From positions 20,719,091 to 20,783,090 of the forward strand of contig CM056376.1 in assembly GCA_029718625.1 (NCBI GenBank): 64,000 nucleotides of DNA. The letters are read 5' to 3'. Positions 39,150 to 50,489 of this stretch are shown piece by piece. The notes beneath the pieces were generated by a model. That model was not told the DNA's origin. It did no database searches and saw only the letters and a list, made by a program, of their open reading frames with translations. Position numbers and translations under genes: made by a program. Source of the stretch: Synaphobranchus kaupii (lineage: Eukaryota > Chordata > Actinopteri > Anguilliformes > Synaphobranchidae). Position 1 is the stretch's first letter; each line of letters opens with the position of its first letter.

Positions 39150-40606
39150 TAGGGTTGTCAAAAGTATCGATACTTCGATACTTCGATACCACGTGCTTAA
39201 AAAACGATACGATCTCAACTTTATTAAAAAAAACGATATTAAATTACATTTTTTTTAATTTGTATAAAATATTTGTGGGTCTTCAATGCCTTTGGCTTCA
39301 TTACAGCATTCTCTCCAGCAACAAACCCACCACGTGACTAACAGAGTGAGTGAGTGACAGTGGCAGAGGCACAAGCACTACTGGTACTCAGAAGGAGAGC
39401 GAGAGACAAAACACGCCAGTGGATGTCACTCAGAACAGCCAGCGACCCGTCACTGTTATTCAAGAAGCTAGCTAGAGTTAGCCATGGCAAGTCCAGCTCC
39501 AGAACTAACGTAAGCTGAAAAAGAAAATAGTAGGAGTGCTGTTTGGCAATATTTTGCCTATGAGGCGGATGCAGAAGGAAAAGCGAAAGATTTGCAAAAG
39601 GAGCTTCAAAACGGTGCCAAGAGGAGGGAACACTTCAAAATTGGCAAAGCATCTGAAGGACCGGCACCCTGATCTCTCCAAAGAATTGAGAGAGGTAATG
39701 TTCAGTTAATATAATTTCATAAGTGTAAAGTTATTGTCATGAATGACGTTGCGATGTGATGCTGATGAGCTCAGAAAGTTTCCCCCGAGCGAGCTAACGT
39801 TAGCAGCTATAACATTTACTAGCCTAGCTTTTTTTTTTTCTCAGAGCAAGCTAGCATCTAACTAGCTGGCTTGCTATGTTGTGTGTTGCTTAACGACACC
39901 AACTACATTAGCCTAAGTAAGTTAACAGGGTTGCACTGACAGCTGAGCTGACGACATAATGTTACACATTTATCCAAAATTAGTTTCACCCAACGTTAGC
40001 TAACGTAAAATAGCTGGCTGATCTTGGCAATTGATGTAATCAATGATTACATTGATTACTGATGTTGGACCTGACAGAAAGTTTTATTAATTTTAATTGT
40101 ATAAAAATACATGGAATTTAAGTTATATATAATTATACCATCAAATCTAATTATGGATTTTCTCTCATATAGCACCAGAGAGAAGCTGCAAAGGACACCC
40201 AGACCCTTGCAATTGGAATGTTCTTGTTTTATTTTATTTATCCTTTGTTTACAGGGGAAACCCACTGAGACTGTACTGTGTTTACAGTAGTGAAGCAACA
40301 TTAGAGAAAAAAAAGAAATAATACTAAAAGCAATAATAACGACATAAATAATGTATAGGCCTACAAGGTAGGGAAAACATTTAAGAATAGTAATAATAAT
40401 GTTAATCTTGTTCAGTGTTCAGTGATTTTTTCTGTACCAGCACTGTGTGCAGGTTGTTAATAATAATTCAAAAAAAATGTATCCTATTTTGTGTGCCTAG
40501 GACTTTTTTTGTGTGTGTGTGCCGTGGTATCGAAAGAGGTATCGAGTATCGTTTTTTATACTAGTATCGTATTGAAGTTTAAAATTCTGGTATCGTGGCA
40601 ACCCTA
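39150..40606 (+). mobile_element. Non-autonomous hAT element, 1,457 bp
   Basis: Begins TAGGGTTGTCA and ends TGGCAACCCTA, and is flanked by an exact 8-bp duplication TAACAAAT (39,142-39,149 and 40,607-40,614), which is diagnostic of hAT insertion. Subterminal regions are dense in ATCGATACTTCGATA-type motifs, likely transposase-binding repeats. A decayed BED zinc-finger exon lies at 39,484-39,694. The rest has no transposase catalytic domain, so it is an internally deleted copy that would need a transposase supplied in trans. Confidence 0.93.
39484..39694 (+). pseudogene. Decayed BED zinc-finger exon of a hAT transposase
   Basis: The ATG at 39,484 opens MASPAPELT, then an in-frame TAA at 39,511. 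The same frame continues with SAVWQYFAYEADAEGK, the aromatic N-terminal half of a BED finger. The frame then shifts, and the +1 frame reads KICKRSFKTVP, GNTSKLAKHLKDRHPDL and SKELRE before a GTAATG splice-donor word at 39,695. BED fingers bind DNA at transposon ends through a C-x2-C...H-x(3-5)-H zinc site. Here the first cysteine is lost (arginine), and the stop and frameshift make it non-functional. Confidence 0.75.
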
Positions 40607-40614
40607 TAACAAAT

Positions 40615-41934
40615 AGCCTATTAAATGACAGTTACAAAACACATCAACACCTTGGGAAGATCTAGGGTACGCAAAACAGCAGCTGAGAAAGAATAGTCAC
40701 AAATCAATATGTAGCGAGAATGGAACCCGATGAGAGATTACCTCAGGAGCAAATTACTCCCTACAAATACCAAGGGCTGCACAAATCACTCCAACCTAAC
40801 AATAAACAATGTGAACGTAGCATGCAATCTACAGAGATGGTATGTTAGCATAGCACGGGAAACACACCTTCTACCTCGCACTGGAGTCCAAGAAATTCGT
40901 AACAATGCCAGGAAATCACAGGAACAGGAAAACACGGCAATACACACAGTGTATTGATTCATACGCTGCATGCTTAATTGGTAGGAGTAATGACGTTACC
41001 GCCTCTCGTCTCACTGCAAACACGAAAAGCAGGAAATACAGATACATATGTTCCTCGTCCCGACCACATAATCTAAACACAAAACAATCCAGGAAGTGCA
41101 AACATGCATGTTCCCTATCACATATGTCCGTTTGTAAAATTATGATCAAAATCTAATTGTGAAAATTTTATCTTTGCTATGGCGGGGGATAAATTACATA
41201 GGCCTACAGGTGAATAAACTGTGGTGGCCTGTAAACTGTAATTTGTTCCGCTACTGTTTCAGAACAAGGCCAACCTGCACCTAAAAAACTGAGGGGGAAC
41301 AGAGGATATCCTGTTTGGAGAATAGTTTTGAGGGAATATACAGTTATGTTACAATATTTTTGGATGCATAATAATTTGGAAATAAAATAAAATTGACTTA
41401 TTTATATTTAGATAGATTCTGAGAAAGCTTAATCTGAAATCTGGCCAAATCGGGGGCTCGTTGAATTGGCAGATCGCATTCAGTTTCAGAATAATTAGCA
41501 TAATTATTAGCATGCTTTGCAGCGTCGCTTGAGCTAAGCCATCGGTCCAGAACACATTTTGAGGAGACAACATTGTTTGCAGTAATGATCTATTTGCTAG
41601 CTTCATCGATGTGAATGTGGTTACAATGGTTTCAAACATAATTTCCGGCGTCAAGTTAGCAAAGCTAAAGTTGAATGTGATCTGTAAATCTGACAGCATG
41701 CGGTGTCATGTATTTTTTACTGCAAACTTGGACTGTGATTCCAAACACTTTAAATAAACCAGTACAACAAACGTGACAGCTTTTATGTAATTTATTTGAT
41801 GGCTCCAGTGTAGGATCAAGCGTCTTACAAGTTGATGGGTTTTTGGATTGTTTATAAGAGCACACAATTCTTTGCGGATCTAGCGTCTTAATTTTCCTCT
41901 CAAAGTGCACCAGATGGATACATTTCAGTGTTAG
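40615..41934. other. Intergenic, nothing recognised
   Basis: AT-rich low-copy sequence. No supported gene. Confidence 0.5.
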
Positions 41935-42115
41935 AAGTTAAAGAAATTTATCCAGGGAGGCATGCCCCCGGACCCCCCTAGAGGGCGGGGGTTTACCACC
42001 TCATAGAGCCAACCATTTTCATTATTTATTTTTTGCCGGATGCATTCAACTGTATGAATCGGAGTTATTTGCTGGACGCATTCAACTGTATGAACATAAT
42101 TATAATTATAGTCTA
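41935..42115. mobile_element. Possible repeat fragment plus a 2-copy direct repeat
   Basis: GGCATGCCCCCGGACCCCCC, followed by TAGAGGGCGGGGG, resembles a terminus seen in many fish repeats. Just beyond it, GCATTCAACTGTATGAA occurs twice (about 42,041 and 42,078), 37-38 bp apart. Family not identified. Confidence 0.35.
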
Positions 42116-43725
42116 AACCTGACATATTGCATAGGCTACATACGGCAAAATTAATAGGCTATATTTTTGAAAGGACATGGGTTAACGTTAAGCAAACAGC
42201 AAACACACTTAATGATATGGGAAACAAAACAAAAACGTGAGTAATATGCTTATGCGCATAACGGTTTTTGCCTCTTTTTTTCATGAATAAACGTGGTTTT
42301 TGTTCGTCCTAAAGAATGAGTGTTGTTATATGGATTAAAGCGCTTTATAATAAATGAAAGGGAACGGTAAGATTGGATTGTGTGTGCGGCAAATGTGTAG
42401 TGTATAGCAATCGCTTACACATTTTAGCTTAAGCTTCTCCATTTTCTGTTAGAAGTTTTTGAAAAACACCGCTTCTGATGTTTATATTGTCCACACATAT
42501 GTATTAATATTATTATCCCAGCGTGCTGGATCTGTGCCGTATGGATCCACATCCGTTTGACCTGGAGTAAAGGGGAAAAGGTCTTTCAAAGTTCCATTTG
42601 TCTTTTTTTAACCTGAAAGACAATGAAAAAACACTGATAAAAGTTAACTATTAAAATAAACTATGAATTAAAAATCGGTTAGAGCTTCAGGGCAGCACAA
42701 CTGAGACTGCATATAACGCTATGTTAGCGCAAGAACCCTAGGGAGGATTAAAAAATACTGATTTTTTTTTTACTCTACAGCATATGGGCTATTCAGACTG
42801 CAGGAGGAGACATGTCGCACGGTGTGTTCTATATTTAACACCGCGTTGAATTTGCTGGAAAAATAAGTGTGTATAATCTTTCAGTAGCAGAGCCAATATA
42901 TGAAAGGTTATTGTGCCCATGACAGACTTGGCCTTCCTTAACAAAAGGAAGGCGTTGGGACTGTAACTGTACTTGGACCACATCTTTAATGTGAAGAGGG
43001 GTTCCATTGTATTAACTGCCCCATTTTGAGACACAGCATTTCCATGTGTACTAAAAAGATGAGGGACAGCAATGGTCATCCGTGCTACAGAAGCCAGGGG
43101 GAAATAATGAACGTATTATTTGATAAAGATGACACAATGCATGGCAACCTCAATACAAGTAGTCATTTACACATGGTGGTGAATCTTAAAGATAAGGAAT
43201 TCAATATTAAAGGAGATACGAATGAAAGGGACCTTTTTTCACTTGTATTAGACGACTCCCAATTTAATTAAATTTAATCTCCCCCACCCCTTGGCCTATA
43301 ATATCTGTGGGGATGGTAGTGAGGTGACGCTAAAGCCTGGCTCTGCTGATGCTAACTGTTTGTGAGAGACAGGTAAAGGGGTGCTCTGTTGGGTGGCATG
43401 CTTACGTCTGCAAATTTCAACAACCTCTTCATGTAAATAATCTTGGGAATCTTGATATCCAGCCAATCATTTAAGCTGATTGTCTGTCCAATGAACTGCC
43501 TTTAATTGTAGTTAATTCACTTCATAATCAGTTTAATTGAACTGGAGTACACTCATATCTCGGTCTTGAACATGTCTCAGGTAGCTATACTGTAGTAGTA
43601 ATACTAATAATAATAATAATAATAATAGAAATAAGCACATCAATATGTAAGGCTTTTGGGCAAGAAGCAGGTTGTCAACAAGCTCAGTGTCACTGTTAAT
43701 AAAATATTTTTCTATCTTTTCTTTG
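42116..43725. other. Intergenic with (TAA)n
   Basis: No supported gene. A (TAA)n microsatellite lies at about 43,605-43,628. Confidence 0.5.
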
Positions 43726-43880
43726 AAAGATTATTTATCCAGGAAAGTACTAAGATAAAAATCTATTTTACAACAGAGGCCTTGCCCAGAGGCCATCATA
43801 CAATTACAAAAAATACAGTGCAGTAAAACAAACTAAAAAGTATTTTAAAAAAATCATTAAAAAGTTATATTCCACAACAG
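43726..43880. mobile_element. Possible retroposon 3'-end fragment
   Basis: TTATTTATCCAGGAAAGTAC, then CTATTTTACAACAGAGGCC, and an A-rich stretch with ACAGTGCAGTAAAACAAAC resemble a dispersed retroposon tail of ray-finned fish. The match is from memory and weak, and no target duplication was found. Confidence 0.3.
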
Positions 43881-44286
43881 CAGAAAATTATCTGCAAGAT
43901 TACAAACACTCAACCTTTAGTTTATACTGTATTTCACCGTTTATAATCATGACTTTAAATTTATCCAAAGTGATAAAATGGCTAAGTTTTAGTTCCTTTT
44001 GAAGTATTTTTATTGAATAAGCATTGGTAAAACATGCAGGAATAGGCTTTTGGGACACGGACCAGGCACCATCACCACAAATAGGGATGTCTTTCTATTA
44101 GGAGTTATATTAGGCTTTTTATAATGGCATCTACCTTGCACTGCTACTGTCTTTACTGACAGCCACTGCATACTGATGTCTTTGTGCCGAGGTACCAAAG
44201 CAACCAAGGGAGCATAGATGTTTACAAAACAAAACATGTTGGCAATAGGCAAATCACCCAGAAATCAAATATTGATCGTTCATTTG
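43881..44286. other. Intergenic, nothing recognised
   Basis: No supported feature. Ends at the LTR target duplication. Confidence 0.5.
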
Positions 44287-44452
44287 CTTTATGTGATGAT
44301 CTCACTCCCGTCCTGTTGTGTCCCGTGTTTTCCTTCTCCTCCAGTCTCGTGTTTGTCTCTCCTTAGTCCGTTTTTCCCCGTTGCTGCAGGTTGGGCGTGG
44401 TTTCCCGTTTGTGTCACTCTGTTTCACTCCACTCTTCTCTGCCTATCCCATT

Positions 44453-44698
44453 CCCCCGTTCCGCATGCATTCCACACACTTTCCGCTCCGTTAATCACTC
44501 ACGCATTTCCCCGTTCCGCATGCATTCCACACACTTTCCGCTCCGTTAATCACTCACGCATTTCCCCGTTCCGCATGCATTCCACACACTTTCCGCTCCG
44601 TTAATCACTCACGCACACATTCCACACACTTTCCGCTCCGTTAATCACTCACGCACACATTCCACACACTTTCCGCTCTGTTAATCAGTCACGCACAC
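44453..44698. repeat. Minisatellite in the LTR U3 region
   Basis: Five tandem copies of a unit containing CATTCCACACACTTTCCGCT. The first three have a 55-bp period and the last two a 40-bp period that lacks the CCCCGTTCCGCATG part. U3 tandem repeats often act as enhancers; that role is inferred here. Confidence 0.9.
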
Positions 44699-44922
44699 AT
44701 TCACACATGGCACATAATTGATACCAATTAAGGATTGTATTTAGTCACCCGGTGTTCCATGTCCTGGGCTGGTTCGTTAATTGTTGTCCAGACCTAGTTC
44801 GCGAAAGTCTTGTTCACTAACGTTGTTGTCTGTGAACCTCTGGTCCTGCCTTGAGTCCTAGTAACCAGTCTAGTAATATTCCTGAGTCTTGGCTGTACAG
44901 GTGTTAATTCGCCTTACTGCCC

Positions 44923-44931
44923 TATTTAAAT
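44923..44931 (+). promoter_or_regulatory. TATA-like box of the solo LTR
   Basis: TATTTAAAT sits between the U3 minisatellite and the polyA signal. Transcription would be expected to start about 25-30 bp downstream. Confidence 0.4.
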
Positions 44932-45435
44932 CCTGAGTCTGCTCCAGCCTGGAACAGCATGTCTGCTGTTCATTGTTCCCGTCTTGTCAAACTAACTCTG
45001 TCTGCTTCAATTCGCCTAACTGCAGTTGTTGGTCGTCCCTGCCTGTGTCGCGGTCTACAGCCTCCCTCCTGACGTGTGTGCAAGCCGTTTGTGTTTCTGC
45101 TCCTCCACACTGCAGTTGTTCCTGCGTCCGGCCATTGCCGCATCTACTGCCACGGTTACGGTTGCGCTCACTGCTGCTGGCCTGCTGCTACGCCTGGGTC
45201 CGATCCGGATCCCGTTCCACGGTCCTGCTCTCCCGCTCCCGCTCATCCCCTGCTCATTCTAACCGGTTGTCTGTTTCCATTGCCTCCCCTGCTCTCTCCT
45301 AACTCTCTCATTCCCCGCAGCCTCAAACCCGGACTGTTCGTATTAAATGTCGCTCCCTACTCTTCAGGAGAATGCCATTGTTGAAGTTTAAATTATTGGA
45401 TGCTTAGCGCTCCCACAATTGTCTGTCCATCTGTC

Positions 45436-45640
45436 TGTCGTGAGTCCAGTCCAGTCCAGTCCAGCCCTGTCAAGTCCAGTTCCGGTCTGGAACGAGCGTT
45501 TCCCGGTTGCCAAGTCCAGTTCCGGCTTGGAAGAAGTGCCGCCCGTCGGTCCAGTCCCGTTCCGGCCTGGAACGAGTCCAGTCCGGTTGTCAAGTCCAGT
45601 TCCGGCTTGGAACAAGCCTACCCGGTCCAATAATCTAGTT
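45436..45640. repeat. CCAGT and TCCAGTTCCGG(T/C)(C/T)TGGAA repeats in the LTR
   Basis: A short (CCAGT)n run is followed by four dispersed copies of a CCAGTTCCGGCTTGGAA-like unit spaced about 40-65 bp apart. The unit contains a dyad (TTCCGG...TGGAA). Confidence 0.85.
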
Positions 45641-45698
45641 TGTGCATTGTTAACCTGTCTTGTCTTTCTCCCCTTGCTACAGGACTGCCCTGTTGAGC

Positions 45699-45704
45699 AA
45701 TAAA
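45699..45704 (+). terminator. AATAAA polyadenylation signal of the solo LTR
   Basis: AATAAA about 70 bp from the LTR 3' end, the usual position for the R/U5 boundary signal. Confidence 0.6.
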
Positions 45705-45778
45705 TATCTGAGAATTGGCAATCTCTTGTCTGAGTCGTGCATTTGGGTTCAGTCCGCTGTCTGGGTCTTAACACTTTA

Positions 45779-46611
45779 CTTGTTAAAAAGGTATAATGTT
45801 GATAAATACGGCCTTGCCACATTGCCTTTAAAATATGCTGTGCATTTTTTTCAACTGTCGAATGAAGGTATTTGTCTCACCATGTTATTTAGTACATAAA
45901 CATCATTATTTGTTTTGTTACACCCATAATGAGAAGTAACACCTTTTATAGGGTGAGTGCAAAATGTATGGCAACTGTGAATAGTTTACAAAAGAAAACA
46001 AGCATGCCAGATGGTGTTGTCTACTCGTAAATTAATATGTAAATGTCTGAGAATATACAGTATATCCACACATATGTGAGCGGCCATCAATGTCGAAGGC
46101 GGATGTCGTACTGTCCGATTATTCAGTAGAGCCAATATACACTGAAAATCAGCCTATATCAATATCCGTTTTATATTAGAGATAGATAGATATTTGAGAA
46201 CTTCAATGAACTGAAATGTTGAACTCAGATGTGATCTGTCAACATGCAAAAATGTGTCTATAAAGGCTAAAATGTGTCCTCCAAGATTCTAAATAGAGCC
46301 CTGTGTTAATTTACATTTATGTGGACGCTTGATAGCAGACGATCAAGTGTTGTAATAATCCATAAATAACATCAAAGATGCAATTTGAGATATCCTTAAA
46401 AAACAAAGTTGGTGTTGAACAACGAAAGACTACCATGTTTACTTACCATACTTGTAAAAAAGGTGTAAATAAAGCACATAAGATGCTTATTTTTCTTCTT
46501 TGCGTATGGAAAAGTATTGCCTCTTGCGTCACTCAAATTCTTATTTGTGAGATACAGTATAACGCTATGGAATTTACCTTAACGACTATCGATTATTCAT
46601 TCCTTAACATT
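45779..46611. other. Intergenic, nothing recognised
   Basis: AT-rich low-copy sequence without supported features. Confidence 0.5.
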
Positions 46612-46626
46612 AAAGATCATCAATCA

Positions 46627-47027
46627 GTGCCGTCGCGGTGGTACAGCGGTAAAAAGTGCTGACTTTTAGTCGGTGCGGTTGTACTCCGAGGATCGGGGTA
46701 CAACCGCGCCCCGGTCCTGCCAGATCCGAGCATGGCCGGCGCCCTGTGGAAGCAGCAATTGGCGGCTGCTTCCGGGTGGGGGGAGGGGCTCGGAGAGAAT
46801 CGCTGCGCGCATAGCGGCCCTAGGCGGGCTGGAATCACGGTCAGGAGCTCGGCGGAGTTGCGCCCTGAAGAGGACGTGGCGCCCTCCCGTCCTATCGCCG
46901 GCTGACGGGGTTGTGTAGCGGTGATTCTCTAGCGGTTGCTACACGGGGGGAATTGAAATAGAATAGGGGTTCAATTGGCTACTAAATTGGGAGAAAATGG
47001 GGAAAAATCAGAAACAAATTTTTAAAA
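46627..47027 (+). mobile_element. tRNA-derived SINE with 15-bp target duplication
   Basis: The head GGTGGTACAGCGGTAAAAAG resembles an RNA polymerase III A box, with a B-box-like GGATCGGGGTAC about 50 bp on. The GC-rich body is followed by TTCAATTGGCTACTAAATTG, GGGAGAAAATGGGG and an A-rich tail. It is flanked by AAAGATCATCAATCA at 46,612-46,626 and 47,028-47,042, a 15-bp duplication that proves retroposition. The tail resembles a SINE family known to me from several fish groups. Confidence 0.88.
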
Positions 47028-47042
47028 AAAGATCATCAATCA

Positions 47043-47599
47043 AATATTAAAACAATGGCTCTAATATCTCTAAGTTGTCCTTTGTCTTACTTGCATGTTT
47101 CACATTTAGTATTGCATATCTATCCCTAGGAAATGTTTTACAGTCTGAAGTTTTTTTTGTTGTTTGTTTTATTTCATTCCTATTTTATCTAAATATGAAT
47201 ATTCATAATTATAAATTTACCGTGTTCAGCATTGAATCACACCTACAGTATAGCACTATTAATATGTGGCCATTTTACTTAGCTTCTGCTTTTCTAAATG
47301 CATATCTATTGCTGGTTTCCAGCAATAGATATGCATCTGATCTTCAACTTAGATAAAATGTAAATAACTCCGAAACACATTTTCTGTCATTGGGGACGTT
47401 TTACCAAGGTCGGTCACATATTCTTCAAAGGCAAACAATTGTGCCCATGTTTAAAAATAATTGTTTGGAAACTTCGCAAAAACGTTTTGAATTTGAACTT
47501 AAAAGTTATGTGGAAAGGTTATATAGCAAATAATAATTACAGTAATAATAATTACAAAGATTAGTTTGTATGTATTTAAAAATCTATCTTGTAACAGGC
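47043..47599. other. AT-rich flank of the large foldback element
   Basis: Unique AT-rich DNA. It contains the perfect hairpin at 47,298-47,336 and a short tandem AATAATAATTACA pair near 47,529-47,556. Confidence 0.5.
47298..47336. repeat. Perfect 18-bp-stem hairpin
   Basis: ATGCATATCTATTGCTGG, a 3-base loop TTT, then CCAGCAATAGATATGCAT. It lies about 270 bp outside the foldback element and shares its ATGCAT and GATAT vocabulary. Too short for a canonical miRNA precursor. Function unknown. Confidence 0.95.
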
Positions 47600-47600
47600 A

Positions 47601-47606
47601 TTTTCT
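47601..47606. repeat. Left target-site duplication candidate
   Basis: TTTTCT, identical to 60,125-60,130. Confidence 0.7.
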
Positions 47607-48300
47607 TATGGCAAGCCGTTTTATCATTTAATGGATATCAAGGCGATTGCATTACGTTAACGTTTAGTCACATCGCATTACCGGTTGATTGCATGACATT
47701 GCAGGTTGAAAACACAGCTTCACACGTCGTTATCGACATCGCTTTGTCTCAAAGCAACACTTTCTCTTCACAAAGCAACACTTATCCTCCTGATAACAAT
47801 GTTGTCCCTCCCCGATATCAAAAAGAAAGTTGTTTGATCAACGCAAATTTTTGTATTGTCAGATGCTTCTCATGTTGTTCGCAAAACAGCATGATATCAA
47901 AAACCAACACATCTGCGTTTGAAAGTGGTGAAGCATGTAAATTAGGTTGCAAGTAACAAAACAACCAAGCCGTTTTATCATTTAATAGATATCAACCAGA
48001 TTGCATCACGTTAACGTTTAGTCACATCGCATTACCGGTTGATTGCATGACATTGCAGGTTGAAAACACAGCTTCACACGTCGTTATCGACATCGCTTTG
48101 TCTCAAAGCAACACTTTCTCTTCACAAAGCAACACTTATCCTCTTGATAACAATGTTTTCCCTCCCCGATATCAAAAAGAAGGTTGTTTGTTCAACGCGA
48201 TTTTTTTGCGTTGTCAGATGCTTCTCATGTTGTTCGCAAAACAGCGTGATATCAAAAACCAACACATCTGCGTTTGAAAGCGGTGAAGCATACAAGTGAG
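47607..48300. repeat. Tandem duplication of the outermost 350 bp at the left end
   Basis: AGCCGTTTTATCATTTAAT starts near 47,614 and again near 47,969. Both copies continue through CATTACCGGTTGATTGCATG, TCGACATCGCTTTGTCTC and CCAACACATCTGCGTTTGAA. The right end of the element has only one copy. Both left copies and the right copy keep a similar open frame (WQAVLSFN..., then DCMTLQVENTASH), but I take this to be high sequence identity, not a real protein. Confidence 0.9.
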
Positions 48301-48355
48301 GTTGTAAGTGGAGACGGAAGGTATAGCATGCAACGTATGTTGTAAGCGGAGACAC

Positions 48356-48420
48356 ATGCAAATGAGGACGTCCCTTTGAAGTCTCTGCTCTCAACCAATA
48401 GGAGCCCAATTCATTTGCAT
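48356..48420. promoter_or_regulatory. Octamer-CCAAT-octamer module, left arm
   Basis: ATGCAAAT at 48,356-48,363, CCAAT at 48,395-48,399, and inverted ATTTGCAT at 48,413-48,420. ATGCAAAT is the classical POU-domain (Oct-1-type) site, and CCAAT is the NF-Y core. The arrangement recurs at 50,490, 51,700, 52,814 and 59,665. Confidence 0.5.
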
Positions 48421-49145
48421 GCATCACCACAAGCAACCTCATTAGCATGCTTCACCTCTTACAAACGCACCACCACATGCAATCCATCTGTTTTGTGCTG
48501 TGGTCAGGGGTGGGGACTTTTGATATCAAGATCAATTGTTTGCACAAGTGTTGCACTAAAAAACAACAACTTACATTTTGATATCAACTATGTGGTTGCT
48601 TGATATCAGCATATGTTACTCTTGATATCAAGGTTTTCTACCCTTGATATCGACCGTTTTATGACTGGTTGTATGTACTATGTGGTTGAAAACAGCATTG
48701 TATCTGTTGATTGCAGTACTGTTGTGGCTGATTGCATCACATTCTCTATGGATATCAGCCATATAAGCATTGTTCACAAATATTTTGCTGCAATGCAACA
48801 TCAATGAAAGCTTAACTGGATGATATCTGTCGAGGATGTGATGCAACATACTGTAACAGTAATGCAATCAACATCTACAATGCTGTTATCAACCAAGTGA
48901 TGGATGCAATCCATCATTGCAAGCTCGATATCAAAAGTAGCTAACTTGATATCAAGAGTTGCTCTTGCAGAGATCAAGCAACCCCATGCCTGATATCAAA
49001 TGTGATATTCTATGCGTTACACACATGTCGATTGAAGACTCACTACAGGACATTGCACACCGACATGTGGTGATGCATGCAAATGAGGCTGGAGGCTGAG
49101 ACATGTAAATTAGGAGAACAATATTTCCTGCATTACCACAACTTC

Positions 49146-49159
49146 CCAGTAGATGGCAG
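49146..49159 (+). promoter_or_regulatory. CTCF-like core motif, left arm
   Basis: CCAGTAGATGGCAG fits the vertebrate CTCF core consensus CCASYAGRKGGCRS at every position. Its inverted counterpart lies at 58,583-58,596. Confidence 0.4.
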
Positions 49160-50489
49160 TATAGCCTATGATTTCCATCAAGAAAAGGGGAACTAGTTTA
49201 CTGAACTGGAAGAAATTCTATCAAAATACGCAACGGAGCTAAAAACGTCAGCGCCTATCGCTTATTTGAATAAAAAAGAAACCCTCCCTTAATGATATTA
49301 ACACTAATTATTTCCACAATTTAACTAGGCTTTATTAGTTTAGGACACAAACTATAATCGTTTGTGAATTATAGAATGGACTTAAGTAGCCTAGGCTACC
49401 CAAACAATGTTTTCCTCATTGTTTAACAGCGATAGCATTGGGTGAAGCATTTATTTAGCCTATGTATTTATTTCTTTATTTTTACAAGAAGGCTACATTA
49501 CGGTAGTTTACAGTACACCCGATTTTTTTTCGTCGCTTCATGGCATCTAGGAGGAATCTTTGTGGGGATGGGGGACGTTTCCCCTTCAATGTTTAAAGCA
49601 TGAAAATGCCCCCATAGGTCTATTAATGAACCTAGTTCATTCATTCATGTGCAGCATGCGATGTAGCCTATTATAGGCTTCTGGCTATAATTTAACGCTG
49701 TTGCTGGATCAAAGGGAACTAGCTAGCCAGATTATTTAGTGCACGAAAAAGCAAATGTGCGAACGAAATCCAGGCAATATAGGCTATAGTCTAGCCTACT
49801 AGGTGATAGGTGAAGTTTGGAAGCAAACGTTAATGGCTTCATGTTTTGTTTTTTTGTAGTAGCCTAGGCATATGTCGGGTAAATTATCCAAGCAACTCTT
49901 AATTTGCGATGGTCTTCTTTGATATTGGCACAGGTTATATGTTATAGGTCCACGAAGCTGGTTAACTCGATTAGTAAGATAATTTTAAAATACCTTTCTG
50001 GCTACTTGAATTGGGGGTATTTGACAACGCAGGAGTGAGCTGAATTAATGCACTTAGTAGAACCCGGAACGGCCCTTTTTTACTTCAGTCGTTCCAGATT
50101 TGGGAAGGTTATCACTGCAAACAACTAGTTTTCATATCAAAACACCACAATGCAAAACATGTCTCATAAACGTATTGCATGCAATACATTTGATATCAAA
50201 ACCTATCACCGCAACAGGTTTTGATATCAAACCCAACACAACGCAAAACATATCTCATAAACGGATTGCATGCAATACATTTGATATCAAAACCTATCAC
50301 CGCAACGCAACAGGTTTTGTTATCAAACCCAACACAACGCAAAACATGTCTCATAAACGGATTGCATGCAATACATTTGATATCAGAACCTATCACCGCA
50401 ATGCAAAAGGTTTTGATATCAAACCCAACACAACGCAAAACATGTCTCTGATGGATTGCATGAGGTGACTAGTTTGTAAGCGGTGATGC

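Larger units (their letters stand above)
44292..45773 (+). mobile_element. Solo LTR, about 1.48 kb, with 5-bp target duplication
   Basis: Starts TGTGATGATCTC and ends GGGTCTTAACA (TG...CA ends) between identical CTTTA copies (44,287-44,291 and 45,774-45,778). It has a TATA-like TATTTAAAT at 44,923 and AATAAA at 45,699, in the order expected for a plus-strand LTR. No gag or pol lies on either side, so it is a solo LTR left by LTR-LTR recombination. The U5-like end GCATTTGGGTTC is typical of fish Ty3/gypsy-type LTRs. GC is well above the flanks. Many overlapping open frames inside are composition artefacts. Confidence 0.82.
47607..50060. repeat. Left arm of the foldback element
   Basis: Inverted copy of the right part of the element. 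47,966-49,240 pairs with 60,124-58,500. 49,270-50,050 pairs with both 53,840-53,200 and 58,390-57,800. Recognisable pairs include GTTTAGGACACAAACTATAA against the complement at 53,776-53,791, and GAACTAGTTTACTGAACTGG against 58,511-58,530. Confidence 0.85.

Noticed and set aside
45388..45822. 144-codon minus-strand frame rich in GTGLD repeats
   Set aside because: It translates the LTR's tandem repeats. It has no domain and overlaps several other open frames.
46627..46710. tRNA gene
   Set aside because: A/B-box-like words are part of a SINE with an A-rich tail and a 15-bp target duplication. No cloverleaf is apparent.
47298..47336. microRNA precursor
   Set aside because: An 18-bp stem with a 3-base loop is too short for a canonical precursor.
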